Below are positions 11,080 to 23,725 of a stretch of 64,000 bases of DNA, piece by piece. A program made the position numbers and the translations under genes. The notes below the pieces were generated by a model. The model was given only the letters and a program-made list of their open reading frames with translations. It was not told the DNA's origin and did no database searches. Position 1 is the stretch's first letter. Each line of letters opens with the position of its first letter. Origin of the DNA: Vitellaria paradoxa (Eukaryota; Streptophyta; Magnoliopsida; Ericales; Sapotaceae); assembly GCA_019916065.1 (NCBI GenBank), contig CM034244.1, positions 34,781,433 through 34,845,432 of the forward strand, read 5' to 3'.

Positions 11080-14000
11080 TGTCATGTCCTAAATCTCATG
11101 ACCCGAGGGGTGAGTGAATTATGCCACACGTAACCTACATCAGATATACCCGTTCCCTGATCAGAGCCATAGTCACCCTAGAGCAGATACCCATAGTCCA
11201 AAGTGATAATCTAACAGTAAAGTAATAGGTAGGCCTTGATCTAACGAGGCCACAATACTCCAATTACAGTCCCAACACAAATAAATAAAAAAAATATCTT
11301 GGGCTTATGGCTTTACAGCCTAATTGAACTAATCCAAATAGAATGTTAATACGATCTAGACTAGTTTAAAGTAAAAGCAATTAAAAAATAACTCTAAGGC
11401 TAGTCCAATGTAGTGGCCCCACCTAATTGCCAAGTTTTGGACCTGCAACACAATCTATAGGGATATGAATACTAATCCACTTGTGTCCACGATGCGTAAT
11501 AAAGGCATATATGATATGTAACAAAATAACATGAATAATAATTTATACCAGATCAATCGACAATCATAATTCATTATAACATATCATCCTTCAAAATCAA
11601 TACTCAATATCAACGTGAATCTCAATAGTAATTCTGGATTATTCGTCTTATTAATCTCATCATCATCAAATCATGTCCACCATTATATTCATATTCACAT
11701 TTATGGGGTTGGTACCATCCATGTTGTATTTTATGGGTCAACACCTGTAACAACCCCAAAATTTAAAATTTTTAATATTCATATTATTTTGTTATATTAT
11801 AAAAAAATTGATTTTAATATAAATATTATTTCTATAAAATGTAATGGTGAAAAAGGACCACGTGGAGTCTTTGGTTAACATAAAAGTTATTTTTCTTTTA
11901 TTTTTCTATTTTTCTTACTTGGCTCCTAAGTGTGCCATGTGTATATATATGCACGTGGGAGAAGGCAAACCAAAATTAAAAAAAAAAAAAAAGCCCGAAA
12001 CTTCCTGGAACTTTCAATCACTTGGCTGCCAAGTGACACACCCATATATATGTGTGTGCATGTGTGCAAGGTGTTGGGAGGAGAAAACCAAGAAAGAAGA
12101 GAAAAGAAAAGAGTAAGAGAGAAAAAAAAAAAAAAAAAGAAAGATGAGAGAGAGAGAAATGAGAAAATGAGGATTTAAGTTTAGGAATAATGGGATTTTG
12201 GTATTTTTGATGTTGTAATCATCATAACTGATGTCAAATCATGGTAATTCGGCCTAAATAAGAGATACGAAGGAGTGAAGTTTTAAAGTTTTGGAGTTTC
12301 TTCACTTTTTCTTTGGATTTGAGGTAAGGATTTGATGCATTTTAATTACATATATGAGATGTAAAAATATTTTGGTAAATTTTTATGTAATTATTTTATA
12401 TAAATGTAATTAAATTTAAACGACATTATGTGAACTCTGTCCAAATTGAAACACTGAACTCCGCAGCCAAAACTAAGGCTTACTGGAACTAAAAGGGGTT
12501 ATAGAAGAGAATATGCCAAAGCATATTCCATGAAAGTTTTCAAAATTAGCCTCTAGCCCCTAATAATTTCATATAATTATGATTTGACCCCAAAAGTTTT
12601 AAAAATTTTAGTTTGACATCAAATTTATTGAAAAATTACAAATTGGCCCCAAAGTTTTGGGTAATTACGTAGTGACCCCCAAAGTTTGGAATAAATACGA
12701 AATGGCCCCAAGGACTTTTTGAAATTACAATTTTGTCCCTAATCAAAATTACAATTTTGCCCTTGAAGTTGCAGTTTGTTATTTATAGTTAAATGCATGG
12801 AAAATGTGTAATTAAGAATGCTCAATTTTGAAATGTTTGAGTGATTTATTTTATTAACAAAGAATGATTATGAAAGTGATGATGTGATGTTGATGGTTGA
12901 TTCTAATGAGTTGTTTTGTTGAGATCATAATAATGGAGATAAAGGAAATGTGAACGATATTGTGATTGCGGGGCTCTAGATACTAGAAAATAGGAAGGGT
13001 ACAGAGATTACCCTTGGGTTGCAAAACCCTAAACTTGCGCAGGGGTTAGTATTTATGTCAGTAGGTTAGTAGCCTACAACGATGATAATTATTGGGCTAC
13101 TCGTGGCCATCGGGCCCTGGACCCGTAAACGACGATATTGTATAGTATTTGCCCCATGACTGTGATGATTGTGATGTGATGGTAAAGGGATAAATGAAAA
13201 GTAATAATTGGATTATTTTTGAGATTTATGTTGATGTGTGTTATGATGTTTGGATGTGCGACGGCTTGCAATTTATGAGTTATTGATGTGAAATTACTGT
13301 TAATCAAAATTTTGTGCATATTATATACGTTTTATTATGCATCGTGGGCACAAGTGGATAGTGCTCACGTCCCTACAGATTCTTTTGCAGGACATGAATC
13401 TGAAACTTAGGTGGGCCATTGTTGGATTTAGTTTTGCGTCGCTGTAATATTATTCAAAACTACAATATTATTGATTTGGGGATTTATTCGATATGATTGT
13501 AAAGACTTTGAGGCCTACCTCTCTATTATTTGTTAGAGTGTAGTTGGAGCACTGTTGCCCGGTTACACCAAGGTTTAATTGTTATTAAATACTTTTAGTT
13601 ATTAATAAAATTATTATATATTATAGATATTTTAGTTTATTTTGTGTATGACTTTTTCAATCACGTAGTGGTGTGGCTTTGATTAGGGTAATGGATATTT
13701 TGATATATGTTGTGAACGACTCATTCATTCATTCATTCTGCAAGTTCTGAAACTCGGGGCGTGACAACACCCAATGGAAATGATAAACTAAATACGTCAT
13801 TGTTTAGAGCCAAAACCCCAGGCCACGATTAACCAAATAAATGTCACGTTGTAGGCTACTACTCTACCGATAGAACACCAATCCCTATGCAGGTTTGGGG
13901 TCTTTCAACTCTAGGGTAATCTCTATACCATTCCTATTTTCTAGTACCCCCATCCGTATATTTACAATCTCAATCTCATTTCATATTCTCTTTCCATAAA

Positions 14001-15551
14001 TATTATCATAACCATTTATATTATTATTAATGTCATATTTAAAACCCTTTATCATAAACCACATTTCGTCATAAGCAATTTATCACGTGCAAAATCATCT
14101 CATCGAAATAATTTATCATAACTATTATCATCATCATTAATATCATCTTTGGAATCATTCATAACAACCCATCACAAACAATACCATCTCATAATTTATC
14201 ATAATCAAAGTTATTTCATCAACTTACAATGAGTTAATATTTTATCATAATTCACTAATAATAACATCTCGTACTAATCATTATCATTACTCATCATCAT
14301 ACTCATCATCATTTACAACTATCACACTAGTATTTAATATAAAGTTCTTTCATAAGGCATTTTCCATTAAAAAAAATAATTTGAATATTTTAAAATCACA
14401 CGTTTCTCATTTATTTAAGAAAATACTCATCTTTGTTAAATCTTTTTGTATTTAAGAAAAATTTTGACCAAAGGATAAAAATATTAGAATTATCTCATGA
14501 GCCAAACTATAATTCTCCACAACATTAAAGGTAAAATTGTAATTTCTCATCACTTTTGGGGTGAAATTGTAGTTTTTAAAAATTGAGGTCACATCATAAT
14601 TACTCAAAACTTTGGGGTCATTACATAATTATCTAAAACTTTTGGGGTCATTATGAAATTATCTAAAACATTTGAGCCTATAAGGTAATTTAAGAAACTT
14701 CCATGGAATATGCTTCGGCATATTTTCTCACATATAACTTAACTTTCCAACAAGTTTTTGTTTTTGCCTAGGTAGTTCGGTGTTCCGACTTAGACCAAAC
14801 TCACACAATGTAGTCTAAATTTAATTACATTTATGCAAAATAAGGACATGAAAATTTATCAAAATATTTTTACATCTCATATATTTAAATAAAATGCATT
14901 AAATCCTTACCTCTAACTTCTAAACAAACATCTGCAGCTTACCCACAACCTTCTTGTACACTTAAGTTATTAGCTCTAACATTAAAATTATTTTACCAAT
15001 ATTCTCAATATATTTTTAACTACGAGATCTTAGAATATTTTGAGATTTTGTGGAAGTTTGGTGCGTTTACCCGATATTATGTTACTATTCTATACACTTA
15101 ACTTCTCCCATTTTCAGCCAAACAACATCCAAAATTTCTTCTCACTTCCTCTCCATCTCTCTTCCTATCTCTAACTCTCTTTTACTTCAGGTCACCTTTC
15201 TTCCAATAGACCAAAGTCACACATATACACTCATCTATATACCTGGGGATGCTTGGTGGCCAAGCATTTGTTAGCTTCTCTGTTGCTACCCTTTTACTCT
15301 GCACAATTGACTCCTCCTTCTAAAAGTTCATTTCACCCATTTGGAAAGCCACAGGCTGCAAAGGTAGCCTGCACTGCTCGGATGCCATTTTTTTTTTAAA
15401 TGAGACAAAATAGAATAAGACATATATACATACACTTGCATATATATAGGTTCTTGTAGCATTAAAGGTTGTGGGCTTAGCCTGCAACCATCCCTTCTTA
15501 TATATATATAAATATTTTTGTAGTATTTTGAAAAAAAGGTAGGTTATTACA
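11080..15551 (-). mobile_element. Solo LTR (outer, about 2.45 kb) interrupted by a second LTR
   Basis: On the minus strand it starts TGTAATAACC (15551) and ends GACATGACA (11080), so it has TG...CA termini. It is flanked by a 5-bp direct repeat CTTCC (11075-11079 and 15552-15556). The paralogous empty site in copy B at about 18848-18852 confirms the junction. No primer-binding site, polypurine tract or gag/pol frame is present, so a solo LTR is the simplest reading. It is homologous, in reverse, to the inner LTR: both contain CATATTCCATG and TACTAGAAAATAGGAA landmarks. Ty3/gypsy origin is inferred from length and termini. Confidence 0.75.
11746..13766 (+). mobile_element. Solo LTR (inner, 2021 bp) nested in the outer LTR
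   Basis: Begins TGTAACAACCCCAAAATTT and ends CTCGGGGCGTGACA, flanked by the perfect 5-bp duplication ACACC (11741-11745 and 13767-13771). No internal retroelement genes. It contains a block of imperfect units of the GACCCCAAAGTTT type (12575-12760), also present in the outer LTR (14560-14690, inverted). Short open frames in it (for example 11844-12178) are low-complexity and not genes. Confidence 0.8.
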
Positions 15552-15949
15552 CTTCCTCAAGTCTGATGAGGTTTAGTTGAAAATGTTCTTGTGTTTATCC
15601 TCAACTCTAGCAAGCACTATATATATACTCAATATTATTTATTTTATATATTTTGTAAATTAAAATTTACTGATGAACTATATTCTCAAATTATGGTCAT
15701 TACCTCAAATGTGAAATTTTACATATGTAATTATCAATATGATTTGACCTATAAGAACTTTTACTTTGCATGTCTAAGTGCAGACTCATATTTCTATTAT
15801 AAAATGCGACTTTAAGTATGTTGTGAGTTTTATGACAACATGATATTGATATATTGTGTAAATGAAATATGTTGTTCATTCTAATATTGTATTAATGAAG
15901 ATAAAGAGTCTTTCTTTTTCATTTTGTATTTTTTATTTTTAAATTTGAT

Positions 15950-17265
15950 TCGGTAACAACTAGCATTCAAAGTCTTGTGTTTGTGAATTACTACTTTTGA
16001 TTATATTAGTAAAGAGAGTATGTGCTAAATGGAGCACATACAAGCTTATGCACATCTCATTTAATTTTAGTATTTTAAGTGAAAATATTTACATTGAAGT
16101 ATAAATCAATAATCAATAACTATAACTAATAAAGAAAAATTTTGTATCATTATATGTCAAAGTTTGGTTTAAATCTTTCAATTATGCATCCTCTAGATTT
16201 GGCTGGGATAAGTTATTTCAAGAGAGACTTACATCCATTTGTATTAGTTTATCCAAAGTTTCTGACCCTAATGCACTTGATAAGACATCTTTGAACTAGT
16301 ATTTGAATTAATTGCTAGTGTTACTAGGAGCTTGAGTGTTGGATTAAGGAGTTTTGACAATCTTGTTTAAAGGAGGTGTTGCAAATAAAGTTACATATTA
16401 CAGTTAATTGTATGTGCAAGTACATGAATAAGTTAGTTGAGTAAGTATAACTTCTAGTATTGAAATAAACATTATATATTTATAGAAAATTAAGAAAAAA
16501 TGGGATTCTTGTTGAGAGAATCCATGTGTTCCCTTTGATTAAATTCCTGAGCGCTAACTGCACTATTGTACTTGAGCTATTAATCACCATTATCCACTTG
16601 ACTTTGCCATCAGCATTAGCGCCTAATCCCCTGTTATAGTATGTTTTATCTAATTTGTAGCCTTTCTATTCAAGCCAACCTTTAAGGTCAATTATATCAT
16701 CAAAGAAGCTTTACATTATCATTATTCTTGAGATGTCCTCCAAGGCCAATGCAAGTATGTTTTAACTCTAGGATATTGTTGACTCAAGTCCTACATAACT
16801 GTCATAATGCAATTTTGAATGACAATTTCGCTTCTCCAATTTAGTTTCTTTTTCCCTTGTGCTGTTATTTTATTTGATCATCGTGATGTATAACATATAT
16901 GATTGACATAAAGATATAGACCATTCATTGATTGTGAAATCAACAATCAATTAAATGTTTAACTAAATTATTTTATTTCTATTTTCTCTTTATTTTTCAC
17001 CCTATAATAGTACATAGCCAGAGACTTATTGCACAAGGTATAACCTTTGAAAATGAAGTAGCAATGATAACTACAGTTGACTTCTTGGCCTTCTTCAAAT
17101 GCTAATTCAAATAACATCAAGATACTCTTTATGCCAAAAAGGGAATTTAGTTCTTCAAAAGATGTGAAATCCAGGGCATAATGGATTTTATATTTAGGAA
17201 TGTAATGAAAATTTGATTCTATTAGATTGTCGACCAAATTTAATTCCACTTGACTGTCAATTGTG
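15950..17265. other. Unassigned sequence in copy A, no gene seen
   Basis: 15955-16140 resembles 17395-17530 and 20505-20610 (shared TACTTTTGATTATA and CATCTCATTTAATTTTA), so it is an extra internal repeat of the duplicated unit. 16140-16870 shows no reading frame or element ends. 16968-17270 (minus) has a 100-codon frame but lies in the inverted repeat and is probably not a gene. Confidence 0.4.
16873..17180. repeat. Left arm of a large inverted repeat
   Basis: The reverse complement aligns with 17910-18230. Paired landmarks are TGCAATAAG.CTGGCTATGTACT and AAATAATTTAG.TAAA, with CTTTTTGGCATAAAGAGTAT against CTTTTTAGCATAAGGAGTAT. Arms of about 310-320 bp enclose about 730 bp. The arms contain indels, so the repeat is not recent. 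Confidence 0.65.
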
Positions 17266-17909
17266 GCCACATAGGTTTGATGGTATGTTTATTTGTAGTT
17301 TCCTATATGTGTTCTCTTTTTGTCTTACTTTATTTTCTTTGTTTGTTTGTCCTTGGGGAAATTTGATTTGGTGGCCACTAACTTTCATAATTTTGTTTTT
17401 GTAAATTATTACTTTTGATTATACTAATAAAAGAAACACGTGCAAGTACGTGAACACTTATTTAATTTTAATATATCTCGAATGAAATTATTTGATTTCA
17501 AGTATGAATAAATAATCTATAACTACTAACTTTTTAACAAATTAATATTTGTAAAATAGTTTCAAATTTAATTGTTATATACAAATTTGTAAATTAATAA
17601 CAAAAAAAGTTAGGCAATGGCTTTACGAAAAAAAAAAAGTTTGATTTTTTATTTTTACAAAAAAACTATTTGATTAAGGATAATGCACTAATGGCATTTC
17701 TTAGAATTATTCAATCCATAATTTGTATTTATTCTTGTTAACTTTGAAACAGTGTTTACTTAAATTCAAATTAATTTTTAAATTTGCAAGTTAAATACAA
17801 GACCGCATTCAAATAAAATGAAAAATGTTTATTATATTAAAAATATGCAAATTTAATAAAAATGCCATATATAGACAATTGAACAGTTGCATCCCCAAAT
17901 ATGAAATTC

Positions 17910-18230
17910 AAAGTGCTCTGGATTGAACTAAATTTCCTTTTTAGCATAAGGAGTATATTGATATCATTTGAAAATCGGCCTTTAAAAAAGACTAAGAAGT
18001 TAGGTTTAGTTGTTATTGCAATACCTTGGTTCATCTGTGCTGTAGCAGCATATTGAAATATTATACTTTGTGCAATAAGGCCCTGGCTATGTACTGTTGT
18101 AGAGTAAAAGATCAAGAGGAAAGAAAAAGAAAATAATTTAGCTAAATATTTAATTGAGTGTTAATTTCATAATCAATGTTTAGTTTATATCCTTGTGTCA
18201 ACTATATATGTTATATATCATGATGGTCAA
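17910..18230. repeat. Right arm of the large inverted repeat
   Basis: Partner of 16873-17180. A 92-codon minus-strand frame spans most of this arm (17837-18115) but has no recognised domain. Its counterpart in the left arm reads in a different frame, which argues against a conserved protein. Confidence 0.65.
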
Positions 18231-19186
18231 CAAGGTCAAAATCAGCTTACTTGATCACGAATATTTTAGTCTCAGAAGTTTTTTACAGAACCTACAACTA
18301 AAACATGCAAATTTTTCATAGTACAGCTTTTTGTGGGTTCTTTTCTTTTGTTTGTACCTATTCTTTTCTTAATAGCATTTGATATTTGAATATTTTTTTT
18401 TAGTAATTATCTTTGAACATTAAAATAGCCAACTTACTGTTGACGTATCAAGGTTTGGAAACCACTACCAGTGCTCCTATTGTCTTTTATGAATGTCTTG
18501 TCCATACTTTCACCAACAAGTTGCTAAATTGGTCTTTTCTTTTTGAATAATGGTGTTCTCAGCAGAGATCAGTCCCTCCCTAACGCATATGTAGTATATC
18601 ACCTTGAACGATAGTTCAGCACAGCCAAGATGGCATCTATAATTCTTGTAAAATTCCTCTATCTATCTTGAGCAACCACCATATCGATTGGTGTGAATTG
18701 ATGATCTACCATCCAACATAAAGTCAATAACATACTTAGGAGGAATATTCTTTGCTCTTGTAACTGCATGATAAATATGAACCTTTGTGCTTCATTGAAG
18801 TACGTTGAAGCTGTGCAATATAAATCGTTAGAATTTTTCTTGTTTGCATCCTCAAGTTTTATGACATTTAGTTGAAAATGTTCTTATGTTTATCCTCCAA
18901 CTCTAGCAAGTGCTATATATATACTTAATATTTTTCATTTTATATATCTTTAGATTAAAATTTACTAATGAACTATGTTCTTCTATTATGGTCATTATCT
19001 CAAATGTGAAATTTACTCTGTCCTCCTTTTATGATCATTACCTCAAATGTGAAATTTTACGCATGCAAGTTACTAATATGATTTGACCTGTAAGAAATTT
19101 TATTTTGTACGTCTAAGTGCAGACTCATATTTCTACTGTAGAATGCAACTTTACGTATATTGTGAGCTTTAAGACAATGTGATATT

Positions 19187-19864
19187 TAAGGATGGTAACG
19201 AGCCAGACTAGAAGTAAATATGGCAATATTCTGAACTTCAAACCCTTCGTCCACCTTTGAATTTGCCTCGAACTCTGAACAAATATTTTTTTAGACATCT
19301 ATCCCCATTCCAAATGGAAAATAGATATATTTATAGATATCCAAAAATTTGAACTCTCTGTTTAACTTCGAATTCGCTCCTAACTTGATACATAACTTAA
19401 TTGCATATATAACCTATTATTACTAAATAATTTATCTCCAAAACCAAAATAATACATAAATATCATCATAATAATAATTCACCAAAATAATACATAAACA
19501 TCTCCAAAACTAACATTTCACTAAAGTACCATTTCACCAACTAGTATATAATAAAGATATATAATTTCAAAGTACCAACATTGTCTCAACTTAACGCAAC
19601 AAATATAAAATACGATAGTCTATAACATAGTTATTAATCCCAATTTCTTGAACCTCCAAAAAGTATCTAATATCGAATTTGGGGGCGGATTGAGATGAAG
19701 GTAGTCCAATCCCCATATCTGATTTGATATCTAAATTATTTTAAAAGAAAAATCCAAATCTGATCCAATCTCTAAAAAAAAAAAAAAAAAAATCTGAATC
19801 TCACATCCATTTAGTTCGGATAACAGATTATATTCGAATGAGTCGATCAAGATGGCCATCCCCA
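19187..19864. mobile_element. hAT-type non-autonomous element, 678 bp
   Basis: Termini are TAAGGATGGTAAC on the left and GATGGCCATCCCCA on the right, imperfect inverted repeats of the TAGGGATGG type typical of plant hAT elements. The flanking 8-bp direct repeat is GTGATATT (19179-19186) and GTGACATT (19865-19872). The unoccupied site is seen in copy A at about 15838-15850 (ACATGATATTGATATATTG). No transposase frame. Confidence 0.8.
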
Positions 19865-20949
19865 GTGACATTGATATATAGCGTAGATGGTGAATGTTGT
19901 TCACTCTAATAGTATCAAATAACCTTTATTTTTTATTCTTTTATTTTGGAAGGGGGAAGGAGGATGAATGGGCATACAGGTTGCATGAAGGTGCTTTGTT
20001 TTATTAAGTTTTTGTTCGGAATAGCCACTAAAACTGGTTTAGCCTTCTGAATTTATATGCTAAAATGGCTTGTGCTATAACCTTTAACGTATCCAACAGC
20101 CAAAATCACTTTTATTAGAAGCCTTTTTGATCATAGGTTTAACTTTATGAACCATTCTTACATTAGAATTTGTTACTTTTATTTATTAGTTGATACCATT
20201 CTAATGTTGGAATTTGTTACTTCTCTTTTATTAGTTGACAACGATTAATGTTTAAATGCATTAGACTTGTATATTCATCTTTTTTTTTTTTTTCTTGCAT
20301 GGGCAAAATTTCTATATTCCAACCATGATGGCCATTAACCATCCAAACCCTCTAATTTGTAAACAAGCATTTGATACACAATAGCATCATTATAGTACAA
20401 ATTTGATGGTATGTTTCCTTGTAGCTTCCTAAGTATACACTCTTTTTATCTTGCTTCATTTTCTTTGTTTGTTTGTTGTTTGAAAATTTTGATTTGGTAA
20501 GCACTAACTTTTACAATATATTAGTAAAAGAGTATATGCACATCTCATTTAATTTTAATATTTCGAATGAAAATATTTACTTTGAAGTATGAACGAGTAA
20601 TTTATAATTACTAAATTTTTAAATTAATATTTGTAAGAAAGTATCAAATTTAAGTGTGATATAAAAATTTGTTAAGTAACAATAAAAAAAAAATTAGGTA
20701 ATGGTATTTGTGAAAAAACAAAAAAAAAAGTTTGATTATTTATTTATTTTTTTACAAAAAATAATATTATTAAGGATAATATGCTAGTGGCATTTTTCAA
20801 ATTATTCAACTTATAAATTTTATTTATTTTTGTTAATTTTGAAACAATGTTTTCTTAAATCTAAATTGTTTTTAAATTTGTAAGTTAATGAATACAGCAC
20901 TATATTGACATGAAAAAAATGTTTATTACGATAAAAATATGCAAATTTA

Positions 20950-21106
20950 GGCTGCATTTTGTTTACTAAAAAACTCTAAAAATTTATGAAAATATCTAAA
21001 ATTTTGTAAAAGTTATTCACTTTTTATCTTACTGCACGAATTACGAACTCACAACTTATCTCACTTATCTCATTTTATTTCATTTTTTATCACTCCAAAC
21101 ATACTC
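20950..21106. mobile_element. Tourist-like MITE, 157 bp, with empty site in copy A
   Basis: Starts GGCTGCATTTTGTTTAC and ends CTCCAAACATACTC, flanked by TTA (20947-20949 and 21107-21109). Copy A has the uninterrupted GCAAATTTAATAAAAATG at about 17850-17867. The interior is CTTACTGCACGAATTACGAA-type family sequence. Confidence 0.8.
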
Positions 21107-21360
21107 TTAATAAGAATACTGTATATGCAATTGAATATAGGTCAAAAAAATCTTCAGTTGCAATCATAACTAATTAAATGTACTAATATCAAATTCTAAT
21201 AGTTAGAATTTATGTACTGTGAGAAATTTTTGTGAAGTTTTTATTTTTCATTTAAAAATAAAAAATTAGAATTTTTTTAATCTTAATATTTTTATCATAA
21301 AAATAAAAAATAACGAGGAATTATTAAAATTGAATAATTTATAATGAAATAATGTATTAA

Positions 21361-21681
21361 GGCTATGTTTGTTTTGAAGAATTAGATGATGGGGTATAAG
21401 TAATACCATGGGATAATATATGTGATTAGATATAACATTGGATTAATTTTTATGTGGGATTATTTTCTTGGTATTTGGTTCGTAGAATATAAAGTGGGAG
21501 AAAAGATATGATTTGACATGAGATGTAATAAGAAATAATTTTGAACCTTTAGATTTTAGTAGGAAACAAATCTAGAGGTAGGGTGTAAATAATATCATAT
21601 CCCCCATGATATTACTTATCCCCTATTTTAGGAGATATAAAATCTAATCTTGTGTTGCGATACTACAAATCAAACATAGAA
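21361..21681 (+). mobile_element. MITE, 321 bp (family 2)
   Basis: Termini GGCTATGTTTG and CAAACATAGAA, flanked by TTAA at 21357-21360 and 21682-21685. The interior contains GGGGTATAAGTAATACCATG. An inverted relative lies at 43671-44070. Confidence 0.7.
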
Positions 21682-21999
21682 TTAAAGTCAACTTGGTCAA
21701 AAATAGTATACTGTTTATTCAATCCCCCAATTTTGGGAGTGTTTAGAGTTAAAATAAAATTCTGCAAATCTCTATAAACACGAATTACGAGACAATAAAA
21801 TTTAAATTCTCTACTTACTGTACAAAACACGAGACATGAACTTTTATAATTTTATACAATTTTATAAAATTTCAAACACACCCTTTATCTCCCAAACAAA
21901 CGTTGCCTAAAGAAAAAGGATTGGATGTAATTAACTTATATATTTACTATTAATAAAATAACGTAAACAATCTATTAGATTAATTACTTGTTGATTGGT

Positions 22000-22540
22000 A
22001 AGATTTCCGAGATATGTTGATTTTGACCTCAATTGTCGAAAATTCGTTTGATTGGCGACAAGCTTTTTCAATCAATGACTGGTGTTGGAAGTCTTAAGCA
22101 TCTCACATGATTTCGAGCCATGTGCAACCGTTGCATCATCATTTTGGACTTTTGGGATGGTTTTTCTATGATCGGACTTGGTCAAGGCAACGATTAAGTG
22201 GTCCAAGAACCCTATCTTGGACATGAGGGCCTCTTCTTTAGGGTAGTTTTTTCTTTTAAAAGACTTTAGGGTAGTTAAAAATTGCTTTTTATATCAGTTC
22301 TCATTCTTTTCAAATAATTTTCAAAACAAATTAAAAAATACCTTCAACTATTCTATGAATAAAAAATAAAGATAGTAAATATAAGTAACTAATAAATATA
22401 ATTAAATATACAATTTCCAAAATATTTACAGTAAAATCAAGATAATAATATTTCTTAACGTATATCCTTAGAGCATACGTTAGTATTTGTCTTTGTGAGT
22501 TTATTAGAGTCTAATTTCTTCTGATTTAATTATTCTGATA
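22000..22540. other. Intergenic, no gene seen
   Basis: 22000-22260 is somewhat GC-richer (CAATCAATGACTGGTGTTGG, CAAGGCAACGATTAAGTGG) but has no sustained frame. The rest is AT-rich spacer. Confidence 0.4.
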
Positions 22541-22542
22541 CT

Positions 22543-22682
22543 GGGTGTGTTTGAAGTAAGAAAAAGTGAGATAAATTGAGAATTCGTAATACGTGTAGTG
22601 AAAGAAAAAAAAGCTAATGTAATATAAAGTTAACAGAAATTTATAGAGATTTTCAGTATTTTTTTGTATGCCAAACGGAGCC
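22543..22682. mobile_element. Tourist-like MITE, 140 bp
   Basis: Starts GGGTGTGTTTGAAGTAAG and ends CCAAACGGAGCC, flanked by ACT on both sides (22540-22542 and 22683-22685). The interior matches the family core (AGAATTCGTAATACGTGTAG). Confidence 0.7.
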
Positions 22683-23725
22683 ACTATAGAGTGGAAGAAA
22701 GGATTTATACATCCATTCTTAATTAATTTATGATTACTCTGATTTTTTTTATTTAATTATTTTGTATTATGGAGTGGAAGAAGAAAATTTATGTAGTCAT
22801 TCTCGATTAATTTATAACTAAGACTGTATTAAGTTGAGTATTGATTTAATAAATCCAATTTCTGGTCCTTGGTCAGTTCGTTTGGCTTGGTCTTTCTTCA
22901 ATTGGTATATTCAGCCTTAGCTTGACCTCGATGACCCTGTTCTGAGTAGTGTTGAGTAAAATGGGGTGTGGGTGTCCAAGTGCAAAGAGGTAAATTCAAT
23001 GCATAAAATTGTTGCACTTTAATTTATATAAGCCACGGAGTTCAATTAAGGTCGTGAACCATTTAGTAAACCAAATTCAAGCAAGACGAGCTTGTAGGTT
23101 CCCCAAATAGTTCGACCCGTCAAAATTAAATATAAAATAATTTATATATTTATTTTTTAATATTAACAACATAATTTAAATAATAAATAAAATAACAGAT
23201 AACTTGTCACCTGTACCTATTAACTTGTTTCCCTTAAACAGATTGACATGTGGGTCAAGTATTCAAAATTAATGGGTCAAAATTCGACCCAATCCGTCGA
23301 CTCAAAACTGACCCGTTGTATACAGCTAAATTTAAATATTCTGTTTCCCCAGTCAAAGTCACCATGTCCGTGAGATTGATTGCCTCATGATTTTTAACCT
23401 TTTGGATCCGTGGTTAATTTCACAGTGTATCAATTTCATAATTTGTCAAAGTTTTAAGACAATCTTGTTTTTTAAAATCTAAATGGAGTACAAGTTTGCC
23501 GTTATTATATATATACCCTTTATTTCACTTACGTGTCAGTTGTAATCTGATTTTTGTAAACTTAGACCTTATAAATTTTATAAATGTGCACCTGGATCCT
23601 CTGAATTTTATATCACATTCATTCAAACATTTTTTTTTTAAATGTTTCATCTAAAAATTAACTTTTGACTAATCTAATATCCTAAAATTATATTTATACC
23701 CTTAGATTAATTAAAAAAATATATA

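Larger units (their letters stand above)
10512..17890. repeat. Segmental duplication, copy A (interrupted)
   Basis: 10512-11079, 15552-15930 and 17265-17890 align in order with copy B at 18238-21125. Shared landmarks are AGCACAGCCAAGATGGCATC-like sequence, CTCTTGTAACTGCATGA, TTTGATGGTATGTTT and CTTTGAAACAGTGTTTACTT. Copy A is interrupted by nested solo LTRs (11080-15551) and has extra sequence at 15950-17265. Its minus strand holds short broken frames, so the ancestral unit may have been genic, but I cannot name it. Confidence 0.7.
18238..21125. repeat. Segmental duplication, copy B
   Basis: Partner of copy A at 10512-17890. It is interrupted by a hAT-type element (19187-19864) and a Tourist-like MITE (20950-21106), both absent at the matching sites of copy A. 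A 28-bp segment around CTCAAATGTGAAATTT is repeated within it at 18990-19058. Confidence 0.7.

Noticed and set aside
11615..12178. Overlapping plus-strand frames of 82-90 codons
   Set aside because: They fall inside the inner solo LTR and read through A-tracts and AG repeats, giving lysine/glutamate-rich low-complexity peptides.
16968..18115. Two minus-strand frames of 100 and 92 codons as genes
   Set aside because: Both lie in arms of the inverted repeat, and the arms do not conserve a common protein. No domain is recognised.
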